64,000 nucleotides of DNA. Origin: G965202665 sp965243835. GTDB lineage: Bacteria > Actinomycetota > Acidimicrobiia > Spongiisociales > Spongiisociaceae. The stretch is taken from the NCBI GenBank assembly GCA_965243835.1, contig OZ251578.1, positions 1,178,001 to 1,242,000 on the forward strand, given 5' to 3'. Within the stretch, counting starts at the first letter, position 1. The number at the start of each line of letters is the position of its first letter. The notes below the pieces were generated by a model, which was given only the letters and a program-made list of their open reading frames with translations, was not told the origin of the DNA and ran no database searches. Below are positions 1-8,392 of this stretch, piece after piece. Made by a program: the position numbers and the translations under genes.

Positions 1-47
1 CCCGATGTCCTCCGGGGTGAGCATGGTGAACGTTACCTGGGTCGGCA
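1..47 (-). CDS. N-terminal start of an unidentified protein, running off the window
   Basis: An ATG on the minus strand at 47 opens a frame that stays open to the window edge and would encode MPTQVTFTMLTPEDIG. It diverges from ychF with only 36 bp between the starts. Fifteen codons are too few to assign a family, and I have not recognised it. It could also be chance; the divergent spacing and the clean ATG are the only support. Confidence 0.3.
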
Positions 48-83
48 TAACCCAATTGTAGCACGATCCGCTACCCTGTCGGG

Positions 84-1145
84 TTGATGGCTCGCGTCGG
101 TCTGTTCGGCTTCGCCAATTCGGGGAAGACCACCCTCTTCAACGCCCTTACCGGGTTGACGGCGGTCACCGCCCCCCATCCGTTCACCACTTCTTCGCCG
201 AATGTGGGGGTGGGCCGGGTGACGGATGCCCGTTTGCGGGAGGCGGCCGTTTTGGAAGGTTCGGCCAAGGTGACCCACCCGTCCCTGGAACTGGTGGATC
301 TGCCCGCCCTGGGAGGGGGAGGGGAGGCGCTGTCCCGGTTGCGGGAAGCGGATGCGCTGACGGCGGTGTTACAGGCACATTCGCTCCGGTGGGATTCGGG
401 TGCTCCGCCTGACCCGGCCGCCGAGGCGGAAGAGTTGCTTTTGGAACTGTGCCTGGCCGATCATGAGGTTTTCAGACGACGCGCCCCCCGCATCGCCAAA
501 GAGGCCGCCGCCGACCCGGATTTGAAACCGGCCGCCCGGGCGGTGGAGGAAGCGGCCGCCCTGCTGTCCGACGGGGTGTTGTTGCGCAGCCGGAACTGGA
601 GCGAATCCGGGATGAAAGCCTTCCGGGATATGTCCCCGGTTACCCTGGTCCCCTGCGTTTGGGTGGTGAACATGGATGAGAACCTGCCCCCCGCCGACTG
701 GGACGAGTTGCGGTTCCGGGTGGAGGAGGCGGTTCCGGAGGGGGATTTGGTAGTGACCTTGTCCGCCCGTCTGGAGGAGGAGGTGGCCCGGCTGGGGGCG
801 GAGGAACGGGGGGAGTTGTACGAGGGCTTGGGGTTGGGGGCGGGGGCCCCGGATGCGATAATGTCCGCCGTGTACCGGGCGCTGGGCCTGGTCACTTTTT
901 ACACGTTGGGCCCCAAGGAGTCCCGGGCTTGGGCCCTGCCCGCCGGTTCTTCCGCTTTGGAAGCGGCCGCCAAGGTTCATTCCGATTTGGCGCGCGGTTT
1001 CATCCGGGCCGAGGTGTGCGGTTTGGAGGAGGTGGTCGGCGCGGGCGGTTGGGATGCGGCCAAAGCCGCCGGGCTGTTGCGCGTGGAAGGCAAAACCTAC
1101 CGGGTGGCCGACGGCGAGGCCCTGCTGATCCGGTTTTCGGTATGA
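84..1145 (+). CDS. ychF: Ribosome-binding ATPase YchF (Obg-like ATPase)
   Basis: A 353-aa P-loop protein of the OLA1/YchF family, close to the usual 360 aa. Seen: Walker A GFANSGKT near residue 8, a DLPAL switch II motif, and NMDE near residue 196 in place of the NKxD specificity motif, which is the family signature for ATP over GTP. The C-terminal TGS domain carries HSDLARGFIRAEV, matching the conserved 'H-D-x-GFIRAEV' stretch. Members bind ribosomes and hydrolyse ATP. The start is either TTG at 84 or the adjacent ATG at 87. The stop overlaps the next start by 4 nt (ATGA), so it is probably cotranscribed with the DUF368 gene. The sequence is fairly divergent but every core motif is present. 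Confidence 0.9.
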   Translation: MMARVGLFGFANSGKTTLFNALTGLTAVTAPHPFTTSSPNVGVGRVTDARLREAAVLEGSAKVTHPSLELVDLPALGGGGEALSRLREADALTAVLQAHSLRWDSGAPPDPAAEAEELLLELCLADHEVFRRRAPRIAKEAAADPDLKPAARAVEEAAALLSDGVLLRSRNWSESGMKAFRDMSPVTLVPCVWVVNMDENLPPADWDELRFRVEEAVPEGDLVVTLSARLEEEVARLGAEERGELYEGLGLGAGAPDAIMSAVYRALGLVTFYTLGPKESRAWALPAGSSALEAAAKVHSDLARGFIRAEVCGLEEVVGAGGWDAAKAAGLLRVEGKTYRVADGEALLIRFSV

Positions 1146-2065
1146 GCTCCGGCCGTCCTCGTCCGGCGCCGCGCCTGCTGGCCGGATGGTGGGGGAGGGG
1201 GTTGTTGATGGGGGCGGCCGATCTGGTGCCCGGGGTGAGCGGGGGCACGGTGGCTTTGGTCACCCGCATCTACCCGCGCTTGTTGTCCGCGCTCAACGCG
1301 GGCGCGCAGGCGGCGACGCTCCTGTTGCGGGGGGAGGTCAGGGGAGCAGGCGGGACTTTGCGCAAAGTGGACTGGTGGTTCGTCGCTTCCCTGGCGGCGG
1401 GGGTCGCCATGTCGGTGGCCGCTTTGGCGGGCGTGATCGAGACGCTACTGGTGGAGCAGCCGGTGCGCACCGCGGCCGTGTTCTTCGGCTTGATGGCGGG
1501 TGCGGTGGGGGCCGCCGCCCGGCTGTTTCGCCGCCCGGCTCCCTGCCACCTGCTGATCGTGGCCACTGCGGGGGCGGCGGCCTTCTGGGGGTTCGGTTTC
1601 CAGTCGGCGGCGGTTTCCTCCCCGGCTTGGTGGGCGTATTTCCTGGCCGGGGCGCTGGGGGTGTGCGCTTTCATCCTGCCCGGGGTGAGCGGCTCCTTCG
1701 TGTTGCTCTCCATCGGGATGTATCAGCCGGTAATCCGGGCCCTGACCGGACCTGACTTTTCCGCCCTGGTCGTGTTCGCCCTGGGTTTGGCGATCGGCCT
1801 GGGTTGCTTCTCCCGTTTGTTGAACTTTTTGCTGTCCCGTTTCCACGACCGGCTGCTGGCGGTGATGATCGGCCTGATGGTCGGTTCGTTCCGCATCCTG
1901 TGGCCTTGGCCGCACGGTTTGGGCGATGAAAACGGCGTCGGCGCCACCGTGCTGGCCGTCCCCGGCCCCGACTTGGCCGTCCCGTTGGTTCTGGCCGTGC
2001 TTTCCGCGGGCGTCGTAACCGCCCTGGTGCGGTGGGCCGATCGCGACGGCCCCCCCGTTTCCTGA
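1142..2065 (+). CDS. DUF368 family polytopic membrane protein
   Basis: A 307-aa, strongly hydrophobic protein with about eight membrane segments. The family signature GAADLVPGVSGGTVALVT lies near residue 22, and a second PGVSGSFVLL copy lies around residue 180, giving the duplicated PGVSGG pattern typical of DUF368. Some family members (PopT) are reported to help translocate undecaprenyl phosphate; whether that holds here is inference. The ATG at 1142 is chosen because it overlaps the ychF stop in an ATGA arrangement and places the signature near the N-terminus. A longer in-frame extension back to 929 would lie inside ychF and is rejected. Confidence 0.8.
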   Translation: MSSGRPRPAPRLLAGWWGRGLLMGAADLVPGVSGGTVALVTRIYPRLLSALNAGAQAATLLLRGEVRGAGGTLRKVDWWFVASLAAGVAMSVAALAGVIETLLVEQPVRTAAVFFGLMAGAVGAAARLFRRPAPCHLLIVATAGAAAFWGFGFQSAAVSSPAWWAYFLAGALGVCAFILPGVSGSFVLLSIGMYQPVIRALTGPDFSALVVFALGLAIGLGCFSRLLNFLLSRFHDRLLAVMIGLMVGSFRILWPWPHGLGDENGVGATVLAVPGPDLAVPLVLAVLSAGVVTALVRWADRDGPPVS

Positions 2066-2134
2066 CCGGTACTCACCGCGCCGCCGCTGGGTATTTGCGA
2101 TTTTTGCGCCGGAGGACCGCTAAAAATCAAGGAA

Positions 2135-2325
2135 TTGCTAAGGAATTTTTTCGCGTTCTCAAAAAAATTTTCAAACCGGGGCCCACCCGCCCCGCCGCCC
2201 GCCCACCCGTAACATACCCGGGAATTTTGGTTTAAACAAGGGGTTCGTCCAGGGGCGTCGATCACCGGAATGGTAAAACTGCAGGTAGACGGGGGTTTGG
2301 GGGTTGGAGATTCTTTTCGCGACTT
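2135..2325. repeat. Dispersed repeat, copy 1
   Basis: About 191 bp repeated almost exactly at 2442-2633, with only a few substitutions and one extra A. Modules in order: TTGCTAAGGAATTTTTTCGC, an A-run/T-run, a C-rich core (minus strand reads GGGTGGGCGGGCGGCGGGGC and onward), then TTGGTTTAAACAAGGGG and a less conserved tail. The G-rich minus strand has enough G-triplets for a quadruplex. A diverged inverted copy lies at 17961-18050. No coding capacity or transposase was seen, so it could be a non-autonomous element or a regulatory repeat. Confidence 0.85.
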
Positions 2326-2441
2326 CTATCGTTTCGGCTTGGTTTCCTCAAGGGCGGTTGAAGCCTTGTGGTGCGGGCGCGGCTGATCGCGACGGTTTGG
2401 TCCGTGACCGTCGCATGCCGTCGACTCCTACTCTCATGCTG

Positions 2442-2633
2442 TTGCTAAGGAATTTTTTCGCGTTCTCAAAAAAAATTTTCAAACCGGGGCCCACCCGCCC
2501 CGCCGCCCGCCCACCCGTAACATACCCGGGAATTTTGGTTTAAACAAGGGGTTCGTCCAGGGGCGTCGATGGCTGGAATGGTTAAACCGCAGGTAGACGG
2601 GGGTTTGGGGGTTGGAGATTCTTTTCGCGACTT
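2442..2633. repeat. Dispersed repeat, copy 2
   Basis: Direct copy of 2135-2325, offset by about 308 bp and about 192 bp long. Boundaries are taken where identity begins (TTGCTAAGG) and stops (GACTT before diverging). The high identity suggests a recent duplication or ongoing gene conversion. It ends shortly before the 3' end of the minus-strand nitrilase gene. Confidence 0.85.
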
Positions 2634-2665
2634 GCCGTCGCCGGGGTCGGGTTGCGCCGGAAAGG

Positions 2666-3505
2666 TTACGGGACGGTTATGCGTTCGTAGATTTCGGGGC
2701 GGCGGTCCCGGTAAAACGACCAGTGGTGGCGCACTTCTTCGATCAGGTTCATGTCCAGGTCCCGCACCACCACCTCGTCTTCGGTGTCGGAGGCGGCCCC
2801 GCCGAGGAGCTCCCCCCGGGGAGTGGCGAAATAGGAGCTGCCGTAGTAGTCGGTGTCCAGGTCTTCCCCGCCCACCCGGTTGATGGCCCCCACGAAGTAC
2901 TCGTTGGCTACCGCCGCCGCCGGTTGTTCCAGCTCCCACAGGTATTTGGAATGGCCGCGGGTGGTGGCGGACGGGTTGAACACGATCCGCGCTCCGGCCA
3001 AGCCCAGTTCCCGCCACCCTTCGGGGAAGTGGCGGTCGTAGCAGATGTACACCCCGATACGACCCACCGCCGTGTCGAACACCGGATAGCCCAGGTTGCC
3101 GGGACGGAAATAAAACTTCTCCCAGAATCCGAGCACCTGCGGTATGTGGGTTTTGCGGTATTTGCCCAGGTAGGTTCCGTCGGCGTCGATCACCGCCGCC
3201 GTGTTGTAGTAGTGGCCGATCCCTTCCTGCTCGAAGATGGGAACCACCATCACCATGCCGGTTTCCGCGGCCAGCTCCGTCATTTTGGAGACGGTGGGCC
3301 CGTCCGGGATGGACTCCGCGTAGGCGAAGTTGGAGTTCTCCTGGACGTTGCAGAAGTAAGGCCCGTTGAAAATCTCCTGGAAGCACATCACCTGCGCCCC
3401 CTGTTCGGCGGCCTGCCGGGCGTAGTCGATGTTCTTGGCGACCATGGAATCCTTGTCGCCGGTCCAGGCGCTTTGGACCAGGGCGGCGCGCACCGTGTTG
3501 TTCAT
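2666..3505 (-). CDS. Nitrilase-superfamily carbamoyl hydrolase (beta-ureidopropionase / N-carbamoylputrescine amidase type)
   Basis: 279 aa, normal length for the family. The Glu-Lys-Cys triad is visible: E44 in CFQEIF, K118 in KYRKTHIP and C155 in GVYICYDRHFPE. The last motif is typical of the branch containing beta-ureidopropionase and N-carbamoylputrescine amidase. Such enzymes hydrolyse N-carbamoyl compounds to an amine, CO2 and ammonia in the cytoplasm. The gene diverges from the second carbamoylase at 3654 across 148 bp. With the purine-catabolism genes at 12-17 kb it may serve pyrimidine or ureide breakdown (inference). Substrate cannot be fixed from sequence. Confidence 0.85.
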   Translation of the reverse strand: MNNTVRAALVQSAWTGDKDSMVAKNIDYARQAAEQGAQVMCFQEIFNGPYFCNVQENSNFAYAESIPDGPTVSKMTELAAETGMVMVVPIFEQEGIGHYYNTAAVIDADGTYLGKYRKTHIPQVLGFWEKFYFRPGNLGYPVFDTAVGRIGVYICYDRHFPEGWRELGLAGARIVFNPSATTRGHSKYLWELEQPAAAVANEYFVGAINRVGGEDLDTDYYGSSYFATPRGELLGGAASDTEDEVVVRDLDMNLIEEVRHHWSFYRDRRPEIYERITVP

Positions 3506-3653
3506 TGACGTTCTCCTGCGGGTCGGCTGTCCGCCGTCGGGCGGTGGTCGGTCGTTCCAAGATTACAGGATAATGAGCCCGGGAAATCTAAACTGGCGGG
3601 ATGACGAAATTGCCCGGCGCACGAGTAGCAAGAGCAAGCGGAGGTCGGCGGCC

Positions 3654-4592
3654 ATGGACAGACGGATAACGGTGGGGGCGGCCCAGATGGGGCCCATCGC
3701 CCGCGACGAAACCAAGCCGGACGTAGTGGAGCGCTTGCTGGCCATGTTGCGGGAGGCGGCCGACCGCCAAGTGGAACTGCTGGTCTACCCGGAGTTGGCA
3801 CTCACTACTTTTTTCCCCCGCTGGTACGTGGAGGACGTGACCGAATACGACCATTACTACCACCGGGAGATGCCCGACGCCGACACCGCCCCCCTGTTCG
3901 ACGAGGCCCGCCGGCTGGGCGTCGGGTTCGCCCTCGGATACGCCGAAATTAACATCGGCCCCGACGGAGCCGAGCATCGCTACAACACCTACTTACTGGT
4001 AGAGCGGGACGGGTCGGAGGTGGCCAAGTTCCGCAAGGTGCACATCCCCGGGCACGACCGCAACGAGGAGTGGCGCCCGTTCCAACACGCCGAACGCCAC
4101 TACTTCGAGCCGGGCCCGGACGGGTTCGGGACCTGGCGGGCTTTCCGGGGCATTGTGGGAATGGCCCTGTGCAACGACCGGCGCTGGGCGGAGACCTACC
4201 GGGTGCTGGGCCTGCAGGGGGCGGAGTTGATCCTGATCGGCTACAACACCCCCCTCTACTATTCCCCCGACCCCTCCCAGGACGCTTTGGCCGCTTTCCA
4301 CAATCATCTGGTTATGCAGTCGGGGGCCTATCAGAACGGGGCGTTCGTGGTGGGGGTGGCCAAAGGCGGCATCGAGGAGGGGGTGGAGTCGTTGGCGCAG
4401 AGCGTAATCATCGCCCCCTCCGGCCAGATTATCGCCCAGGCCATCACCACCGAAGACGAGGTGGTGTCGGCGGTGCTGGACCTGGACTTCTGCGACCATT
4501 ACAAGGGCACCCTGTTTGACTTCGATTTTTACCGGATGCCGGAGTATTACGGGCTGATAAGCGAACGCCGGGGCGCGGTGCTCCCCGACTAG
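3654..4592 (+). CDS. Nitrilase-superfamily N-carbamoyl-D-amino-acid hydrolase-like enzyme
   Basis: 312 aa from the ATG at 3654, which has a GGAGG 8-10 nt upstream. A longer in-frame extension lacks family similarity and is not used. Seen: catalytic Glu in YPELALTTFFPRW, Lys in KFRKVHIPGH and Cys in ALCNDRRWAETYRVLG. The FFPRW and CNDRRW contexts are those of D-carbamoylases (HyuC/DCase), which open N-carbamoyl-D-amino acids. Divergent from the first carbamoyl hydrolase. Subfamily call is good; the physiological substrate is unknown. Confidence 0.85.
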   Translation: MDRRITVGAAQMGPIARDETKPDVVERLLAMLREAADRQVELLVYPELALTTFFPRWYVEDVTEYDHYYHREMPDADTAPLFDEARRLGVGFALGYAEINIGPDGAEHRYNTYLLVERDGSEVAKFRKVHIPGHDRNEEWRPFQHAERHYFEPGPDGFGTWRAFRGIVGMALCNDRRWAETYRVLGLQGAELILIGYNTPLYYSPDPSQDALAAFHNHLVMQSGAYQNGAFVVGVAKGGIEEGVESLAQSVIIAPSGQIIAQAITTEDEVVSAVLDLDFCDHYKGTLFDFDFYRMPEYYGLISERRGAVLPD

Positions 4593-4662
4593 GCGCACCC
4601 GGCCCGCCAAGGCGAACCGGGGCAAAACGAAAACTAGAAAAAAGAAGCGGGGAGGGCCCAAA

Positions 4663-5958
4663 ATGTTCGTTACGGGTTTGCGATGCACGATCTGCCGGGA
4701 GTCGTACCGGATGCAGCCGGGACGTTACACCTGCGACGGGTGCGGGCCGGCGGGAACCCTGGATGTTGAGTATGACTATCCGGCCGTGGAGAAGGTTCTC
4801 ACCCGGGAGGGTTTGGCCGCCGACCCGGACCGTTCCATTTGGCGCTACCTGCCGTTGTTGCCCCTCCGCCAACCGTCCGCCGGGGAGGACCCGGCGGCCC
4901 CCCCGGTGCGTTCCCGCCTGGGGGTGGGGGGCACCCCGTTGGTTTCCGCCCCTCGCTTGGCGGAGGAATGGGGGGTGGGGAGCCTGCTCGTCAAAGACGA
5001 AGGCCGCGCTCCCACCGCTTCCCTCAAAGACCGGGCTTCGGCGGTGGCCTTGGCCCGGGCCGCCGAAGAGAAAGCCCCGGTGATAACCACCGCCTCCACC
5101 GGCAACGCCGCCGCCGCCTTGGCCGGGTTGGCGGCCGGAACCGGTCAGAAGGCGATCATCTTCGTTCCCGAATCCGCTCCGGAAGCCAAAGTGGCGCAAC
5201 TGCTGGCCTACGGGGCGGAGGTGGTTTTGGTGGAAGGCGGATACGACGTCGCCTTCGACCTGTGCCAGGAGGCGGTGGGGCGCTTCGGCTGGTACAACCG
5301 CAACACCGGGGTGAACCCCTACGTGGGGGAGGGCAAGAAGACGGTCGCCTTGGAGATCGCCGAGCAGACGGAATGGGACCCGCCGCAGGCGGTGTTCGTA
5401 AGCGTGGGGGACGGATCCATCATCGGCGGCGTCCGTAAAGGGTTCCAAGACGCCCGGCGGCTGGGTTGGATCGACCGGACGCCCCGCTTGTACGGGGTGC
5501 AGGCCCGGGGCTCCTCTTTTCTGGCGCAAGCCGCCGCCGCCGGGGAGGACGTAGCGGCCAAGCCGGCGGTTCCGGCGCGCACCGCGGCCGATTCCATCAG
5601 CGCCGACCTGCCCCGCGACCGGGTGAAAGCGGCCGCCGCCGTTCGGGAAACCGGGGGGGAGTGGGTGGTGGTGGACGATGACGAAATACTGAAAATGATC
5701 CCGTTCGCCGCCGCCCGCGCCGGAGTGTTCCCGGAACCGGCCGCGGCCGCCGCCTTCGCCGGAGCCGCCCAAGCCGCCGCCCGCCGCCTGCCCGGGGCGG
5801 GCCCGCGGGACAGGGTGGCGATTATTTCCACCGGTTCCGGCTTGAAAGACGTCCGGGGGGTGCGGGAAGGCATCGACCGGTCGCAAATACGGCCCCTGCG
5901 CCTCGCCCCCGGCCCGGACGCCCTGGACCGGATCGGACGCGCCCTGTCCGCCGGGTAA
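4663..5958 (+). CDS. thrC: Threonine synthase-like PLP enzyme
   Basis: 431 aa, fold-type II. An N-terminal CTIC...CDGCG pair of cysteine motifs (residues 8-28) looks like the small zinc-ribbon found in many threonine synthases. The PLP lysine is in TASLKDRAS, the phosphate-binding glycine/serine loop is TASTGNAAAALAG, and a late STGSGLKD motif contacts the ring nitrogen. The reaction would be O-phosphohomoserine to threonine. It lies 70 nt after the carbamoylase gene, with a GGGGAGGG ribosome-binding site just before the ATG. Because of the catabolic neighbourhood, a related lyase acting on another substrate cannot be excluded. Confidence 0.8.
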   Translation: MFVTGLRCTICRESYRMQPGRYTCDGCGPAGTLDVEYDYPAVEKVLTREGLAADPDRSIWRYLPLLPLRQPSAGEDPAAPPVRSRLGVGGTPLVSAPRLAEEWGVGSLLVKDEGRAPTASLKDRASAVALARAAEEKAPVITTASTGNAAAALAGLAAGTGQKAIIFVPESAPEAKVAQLLAYGAEVVLVEGGYDVAFDLCQEAVGRFGWYNRNTGVNPYVGEGKKTVALEIAEQTEWDPPQAVFVSVGDGSIIGGVRKGFQDARRLGWIDRTPRLYGVQARGSSFLAQAAAAGEDVAAKPAVPARTAADSISADLPRDRVKAAAAVRETGGEWVVVDDDEILKMIPFAAARAGVFPEPAAAAAFAGAAQAAARRLPGAGPRDRVAIISTGSGLKDVRGVREGIDRSQIRPLRLAPGPDALDRIGRALSAG

Positions 5959-6086
5959 ACGGGGCAACCGCCCCCGGAGCGCCGGGTAGATTTAGCATAG
6001 GGGGGCGGGCGGCCCGCAAACTGCAAAACGCCCCGCCCCAACCGACGTAATCTCATAATCCGCCGGCGCGACCGAAAGAGAAACAC

Positions 6087-7547
6087 ATGATCGACCTGAC
6101 CGTCAACCAAGCGGCCCTGCCCGCAACGGCGGAGCACACCCGCCGCCGCGGGGTGCGCATCCCCACCCTGGCCCAGATGCGCGACCCGTCCCTGATCCCC
6201 GCTGATGTCCGCGACCAACTGCGCGGCGTCGGCCTGTGGGATCTGCACCCGCTGAACCTGTTTCGCATCACCTGGCGCAACCAGCCGGTGGAGCGGGGGG
6301 GCGGGTTCGGTCCGGTCAACGCCGTGGAATGGCCCCCGGAGCTGACCGGCGTCCCCGCCCGGATCATTTCCCTAGTGGGCAAGTGGTTCCCGACCGGCGC
6401 CCACAAGGTGGGGGCGGCCTTCGGGTGCCTGGTTCCCCGCCTGGTAACCGGAAATTTCAATCCCGCCCTCCAGAAAGCGGTGTGGCCGTCCACCGGCAAC
6501 TACTGCCGGGGCGGGGCCTACGATTCCCATCTGCTCGGATGCGAATCCATCGCCATCCTCCCGGAGGGGATGAGCCGGGAACGTTTTGAATGGCTGGAGT
6601 CGGTGGCGGGGGAAATCATCAAAACCCCCGGTTCGGAGTCCAACGTAAAAGAGATTTTCGACAAATGCGCCGAGCTGGCCGCCTCCGGCCAGGACTTGGT
6701 CATCTTCAACCAGTTCGACGAGTTCGGCAACTACCTGTGGCATACGTCGGTGACCGGCCCGGCCGTGGAAGACGCGGTGCGGGCCGCCCTGCGGGAGGGG
6801 CAACGGTTCCGGGGGTTTGCGGTCACCACCGGTTCGGCGGGCACCATCGCCGCCGGGGACTACCTGAAGCGGGCCTTTCCCGGTTCGGTGATCGCGGCCG
6901 GGGAGGCGGCGCAGTGCCCCACCATCCTGCTCAACGGCTTCGGCGAGCACCGCATCGAGGGCATCGGCGACAAGCACATCCCCTGGGTGCACAACGTCAA
7001 AAACACCGATTTCGCCATCGGGGTGGACGATGAGGCGGCGGTGGCTTTGGAGCGGCTGTTCAACGAACCGGCCGGCCAGGACTATCTGGCCGACCAGGGC
7101 GTCCCCGCCGGGACCATCGCCGACCTGCCCTTGTTGGGCGTGTCGGGGATCGCCAACCTGCTGTCCGCCGTCAAACTGGCCAAATACCTGGAAATGACCG
7201 GGCGGGACATGCTGGCCACCATCGCCACCGACTCCATGGAGATGTACCGCAGCCGCCTGCACGAGATGGCCGAGGACCGGGGTTCGTTCACCGACCGGGA
7301 CGCGGCCGCCGCATACCATCGCCATTTGCTGGGGGCTTCCACCGAACACACGCACGAGTTGGGCTACTACGACCGCAAACGCATCCACAACCTCAAGTAC
7401 TACACCTGGGTGGAGCAACAGGGGCGCACCGCCGAGGAACTGCAGGCGCAGTGGTACGACGATGATTACTGGACCGGCGTCCAGTCGCAGGCCGGGCCGC
7501 TGGACGAGTTGATCACCGCTTTCAACGGGCTGACCGGCCTCGGTTGA
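6087..7547 (+). CDS. Unassigned PLP-dependent fold-type II enzyme
   Basis: 486 aa. Likely Schiff-base lysine in PTGAHKVGAAFG near residue 110, followed by a substrate-loop-like WPSTGNYCRGGAYDS and a glycine-rich VTTGSAGTIAAGDYL, an arrangement like the cysteine synthase/tryptophan synthase beta family. It is longer than ordinary members. The C-terminal about 120 residues (ATDSMEMYRSRL onward, ending in an aromatic-rich tail) have no motif I can name. The gene is followed 2 nt later by a 55-codon membrane protein. It might be a degradative lyase feeding from the carbamoyl hydrolases next door (inference). I cannot name the substrate. Confidence 0.75.
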   Translation: MIDLTVNQAALPATAEHTRRRGVRIPTLAQMRDPSLIPADVRDQLRGVGLWDLHPLNLFRITWRNQPVERGGGFGPVNAVEWPPELTGVPARIISLVGKWFPTGAHKVGAAFGCLVPRLVTGNFNPALQKAVWPSTGNYCRGGAYDSHLLGCESIAILPEGMSRERFEWLESVAGEIIKTPGSESNVKEIFDKCAELAASGQDLVIFNQFDEFGNYLWHTSVTGPAVEDAVRAALREGQRFRGFAVTTGSAGTIAAGDYLKRAFPGSVIAAGEAAQCPTILLNGFGEHRIEGIGDKHIPWVHNVKNTDFAIGVDDEAAVALERLFNEPAGQDYLADQGVPAGTIADLPLLGVSGIANLLSAVKLAKYLEMTGRDMLATIATDSMEMYRSRLHEMAEDRGSFTDRDAAAAYHRHLLGASTEHTHELGYYDRKRIHNLKYYTWVEQQGRTAEELQAQWYDDDYWTGVQSQAGPLDELITAFNGLTGLG

Positions 7548-7549
7548 CC

Positions 7550-7717
7550 TTGGGCGGCCGGTTCGAACTGCTGGGGTGGGGACTGTTCTTCGCCTCCGGG
7601 GTTATTTTCCTGGCCGGGGCGTTGCGGGTCGGCGACTGGTGGACGGCGTGGGGTTCGGCCGCCTGGCTGGCCGGGGTGGTGTTTTTCCTGTTGGACATCC
7701 CCTCCCGCCGCCGCTGA
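7550..7717 (+). CDS. Small two-helix membrane protein
   Basis: A 55-codon frame starting at TTG 7550, only 2 nt after the upstream stop, and ending TGA 7715-7717. It encodes two hydrophobic segments (LGWGLFFASGVIFLAGALRV and AAWLAGVVFFLLD) separated by a polar GDWWTAWGS turn and ends in a basic PSRRR tail, following the positive-inside pattern. No ATG is available. Codon use resembles the neighbours. Translational coupling to the PLP enzyme is likely. No family recognised. Confidence 0.5.
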   Translation: MGGRFELLGWGLFFASGVIFLAGALRVGDWWTAWGSAAWLAGVVFFLLDIPSRRR

Positions 7718-7740
7718 GGGAGGCCCCCGGCCGGTTGCGG

Positions 7741-8199
7741 CTAGGGACGGCCGGTTCCGGTGATGCGGGCCGGGTGGATGAAAACCGCGGTGCGCGACTC
7801 TTCCCGCATCACCCGGTCGTATTCGTCCCAGTCGTCGTGGGTTCCCCCGGCGGAGATGAACACATCCCGTAGCAGTTGCGGCAGGCGGGCGGGGTCGAAA
7901 CCCTCCGCCGGGTCGCGGGGGCCGATGATGGAAACTTTCCCCGCCGCGCCGATCCACGCCCAGCCGGACCGGAACACGAGGGCGGCCTGCGGATGCTCCC
8001 GGAGGCGGCGCAGTTTCACGGTGCCGCCCGGCGTAACCAGCGCAACCGTTTCCTCCCCGGTCAGGGGATGGGCCATCACCCCGGCGTTTACCACCGAAGA
8101 ATGAACCGACCCGTCCCTCTGGGCGAAGGAAAGCACCGCCAACCCCCGATCCGCGGCCGCAAACTGCCGCACCTCGTCCATGGAGCGTGGTTGTCGCAT
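7741..8199 (-). CDS. PPOX-class flavin/F420-dependent enzyme
   Basis: 152 aa, the size of small split-barrel proteins of the pyridoxamine-5'-phosphate-oxidase-like superfamily. Seen: an N-terminal helix, LAVLSFAQRDGSVHSSVVN, VALVTPGGTVKLRRLREHPQAAL and a WIGAAGKVSIIGP strand, in the order usual for F420-dependent TIGR03618-type proteins of actinobacteria. A reductase of a small molecule using F420H2 or FMN is expected. It converges on the small membrane-protein gene. Confidence 0.75.
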   Translation of the reverse strand: MRQPRSMDEVRQFAAADRGLAVLSFAQRDGSVHSSVVNAGVMAHPLTGEETVALVTPGGTVKLRRLREHPQAALVFRSGWAWIGAAGKVSIIGPRDPAEGFDPARLPQLLRDVFISAGGTHDDWDEYDRVMREESRTAVFIHPARITGTGRP

Positions 8200-8287
8200 C
8201 GGGGTTTCACCTTCCTCGTATCAGGTCGCCGGTTGCCGTTTCCCGATTGTAGCGTGTGTCCCGCCGGGCGGGTTGTCGGGGGTTGAT

Positions 8288-8314
8288 TTGACAAATTGGG
8301 GGGGGGGGTAGCGT
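8288..8314 (+). promoter_or_regulatory. Promoter-like motif with an 11-G tract in the spacer
   Basis: TTGACA (8288-8293) is followed by a 15-nt spacer that is mostly an uninterrupted run of 11 G (8298-8308), then TAGCGT (8309-8314), a weak -10-like hexamer. It sits about 80 nt upstream of the SLH surface-protein start. Slippage of two G would bring the spacer to the ideal 17 nt. The motifs are seen; promoter function and phase variation are inference. Confidence 0.4.
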
Positions 8315-8392
8315 TTTGAGACCACGGCTGTTTAGGTAGGCGCAGGTAGGCAAAATGGCCGGGTTCGTATTAGCGATAGAAGGAGGTGCGTT

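Larger units (their letters stand above)
2066..2665. other. 600-bp gene-free region with a direct-repeat pair
   Basis: This stretch lies between the DUF368 stop and the stop of the minus-strand nitrilase. I see no convincing gene: the short open frames in it (2032-2235, 2304-2543) are translations of the repeat. It holds two about 190-bp direct repeats separated by about 116 bp of unique sequence. The repeats end about 30 bp before the nitrilase stop. Confidence 0.7.

Noticed and set aside
929..2065. 378-aa version of the DUF368 protein
   Set aside because: The first about 71 residues lie inside ychF in another frame; the ATG at 1142 overlaps the ychF stop and gives the family length.
2304..2543. 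Short open frame in the repeat region
   Set aside because: It translates the repeat; the same tail appears in the frame at 2032-2235, which shows it is repeat DNA and not conserved protein.
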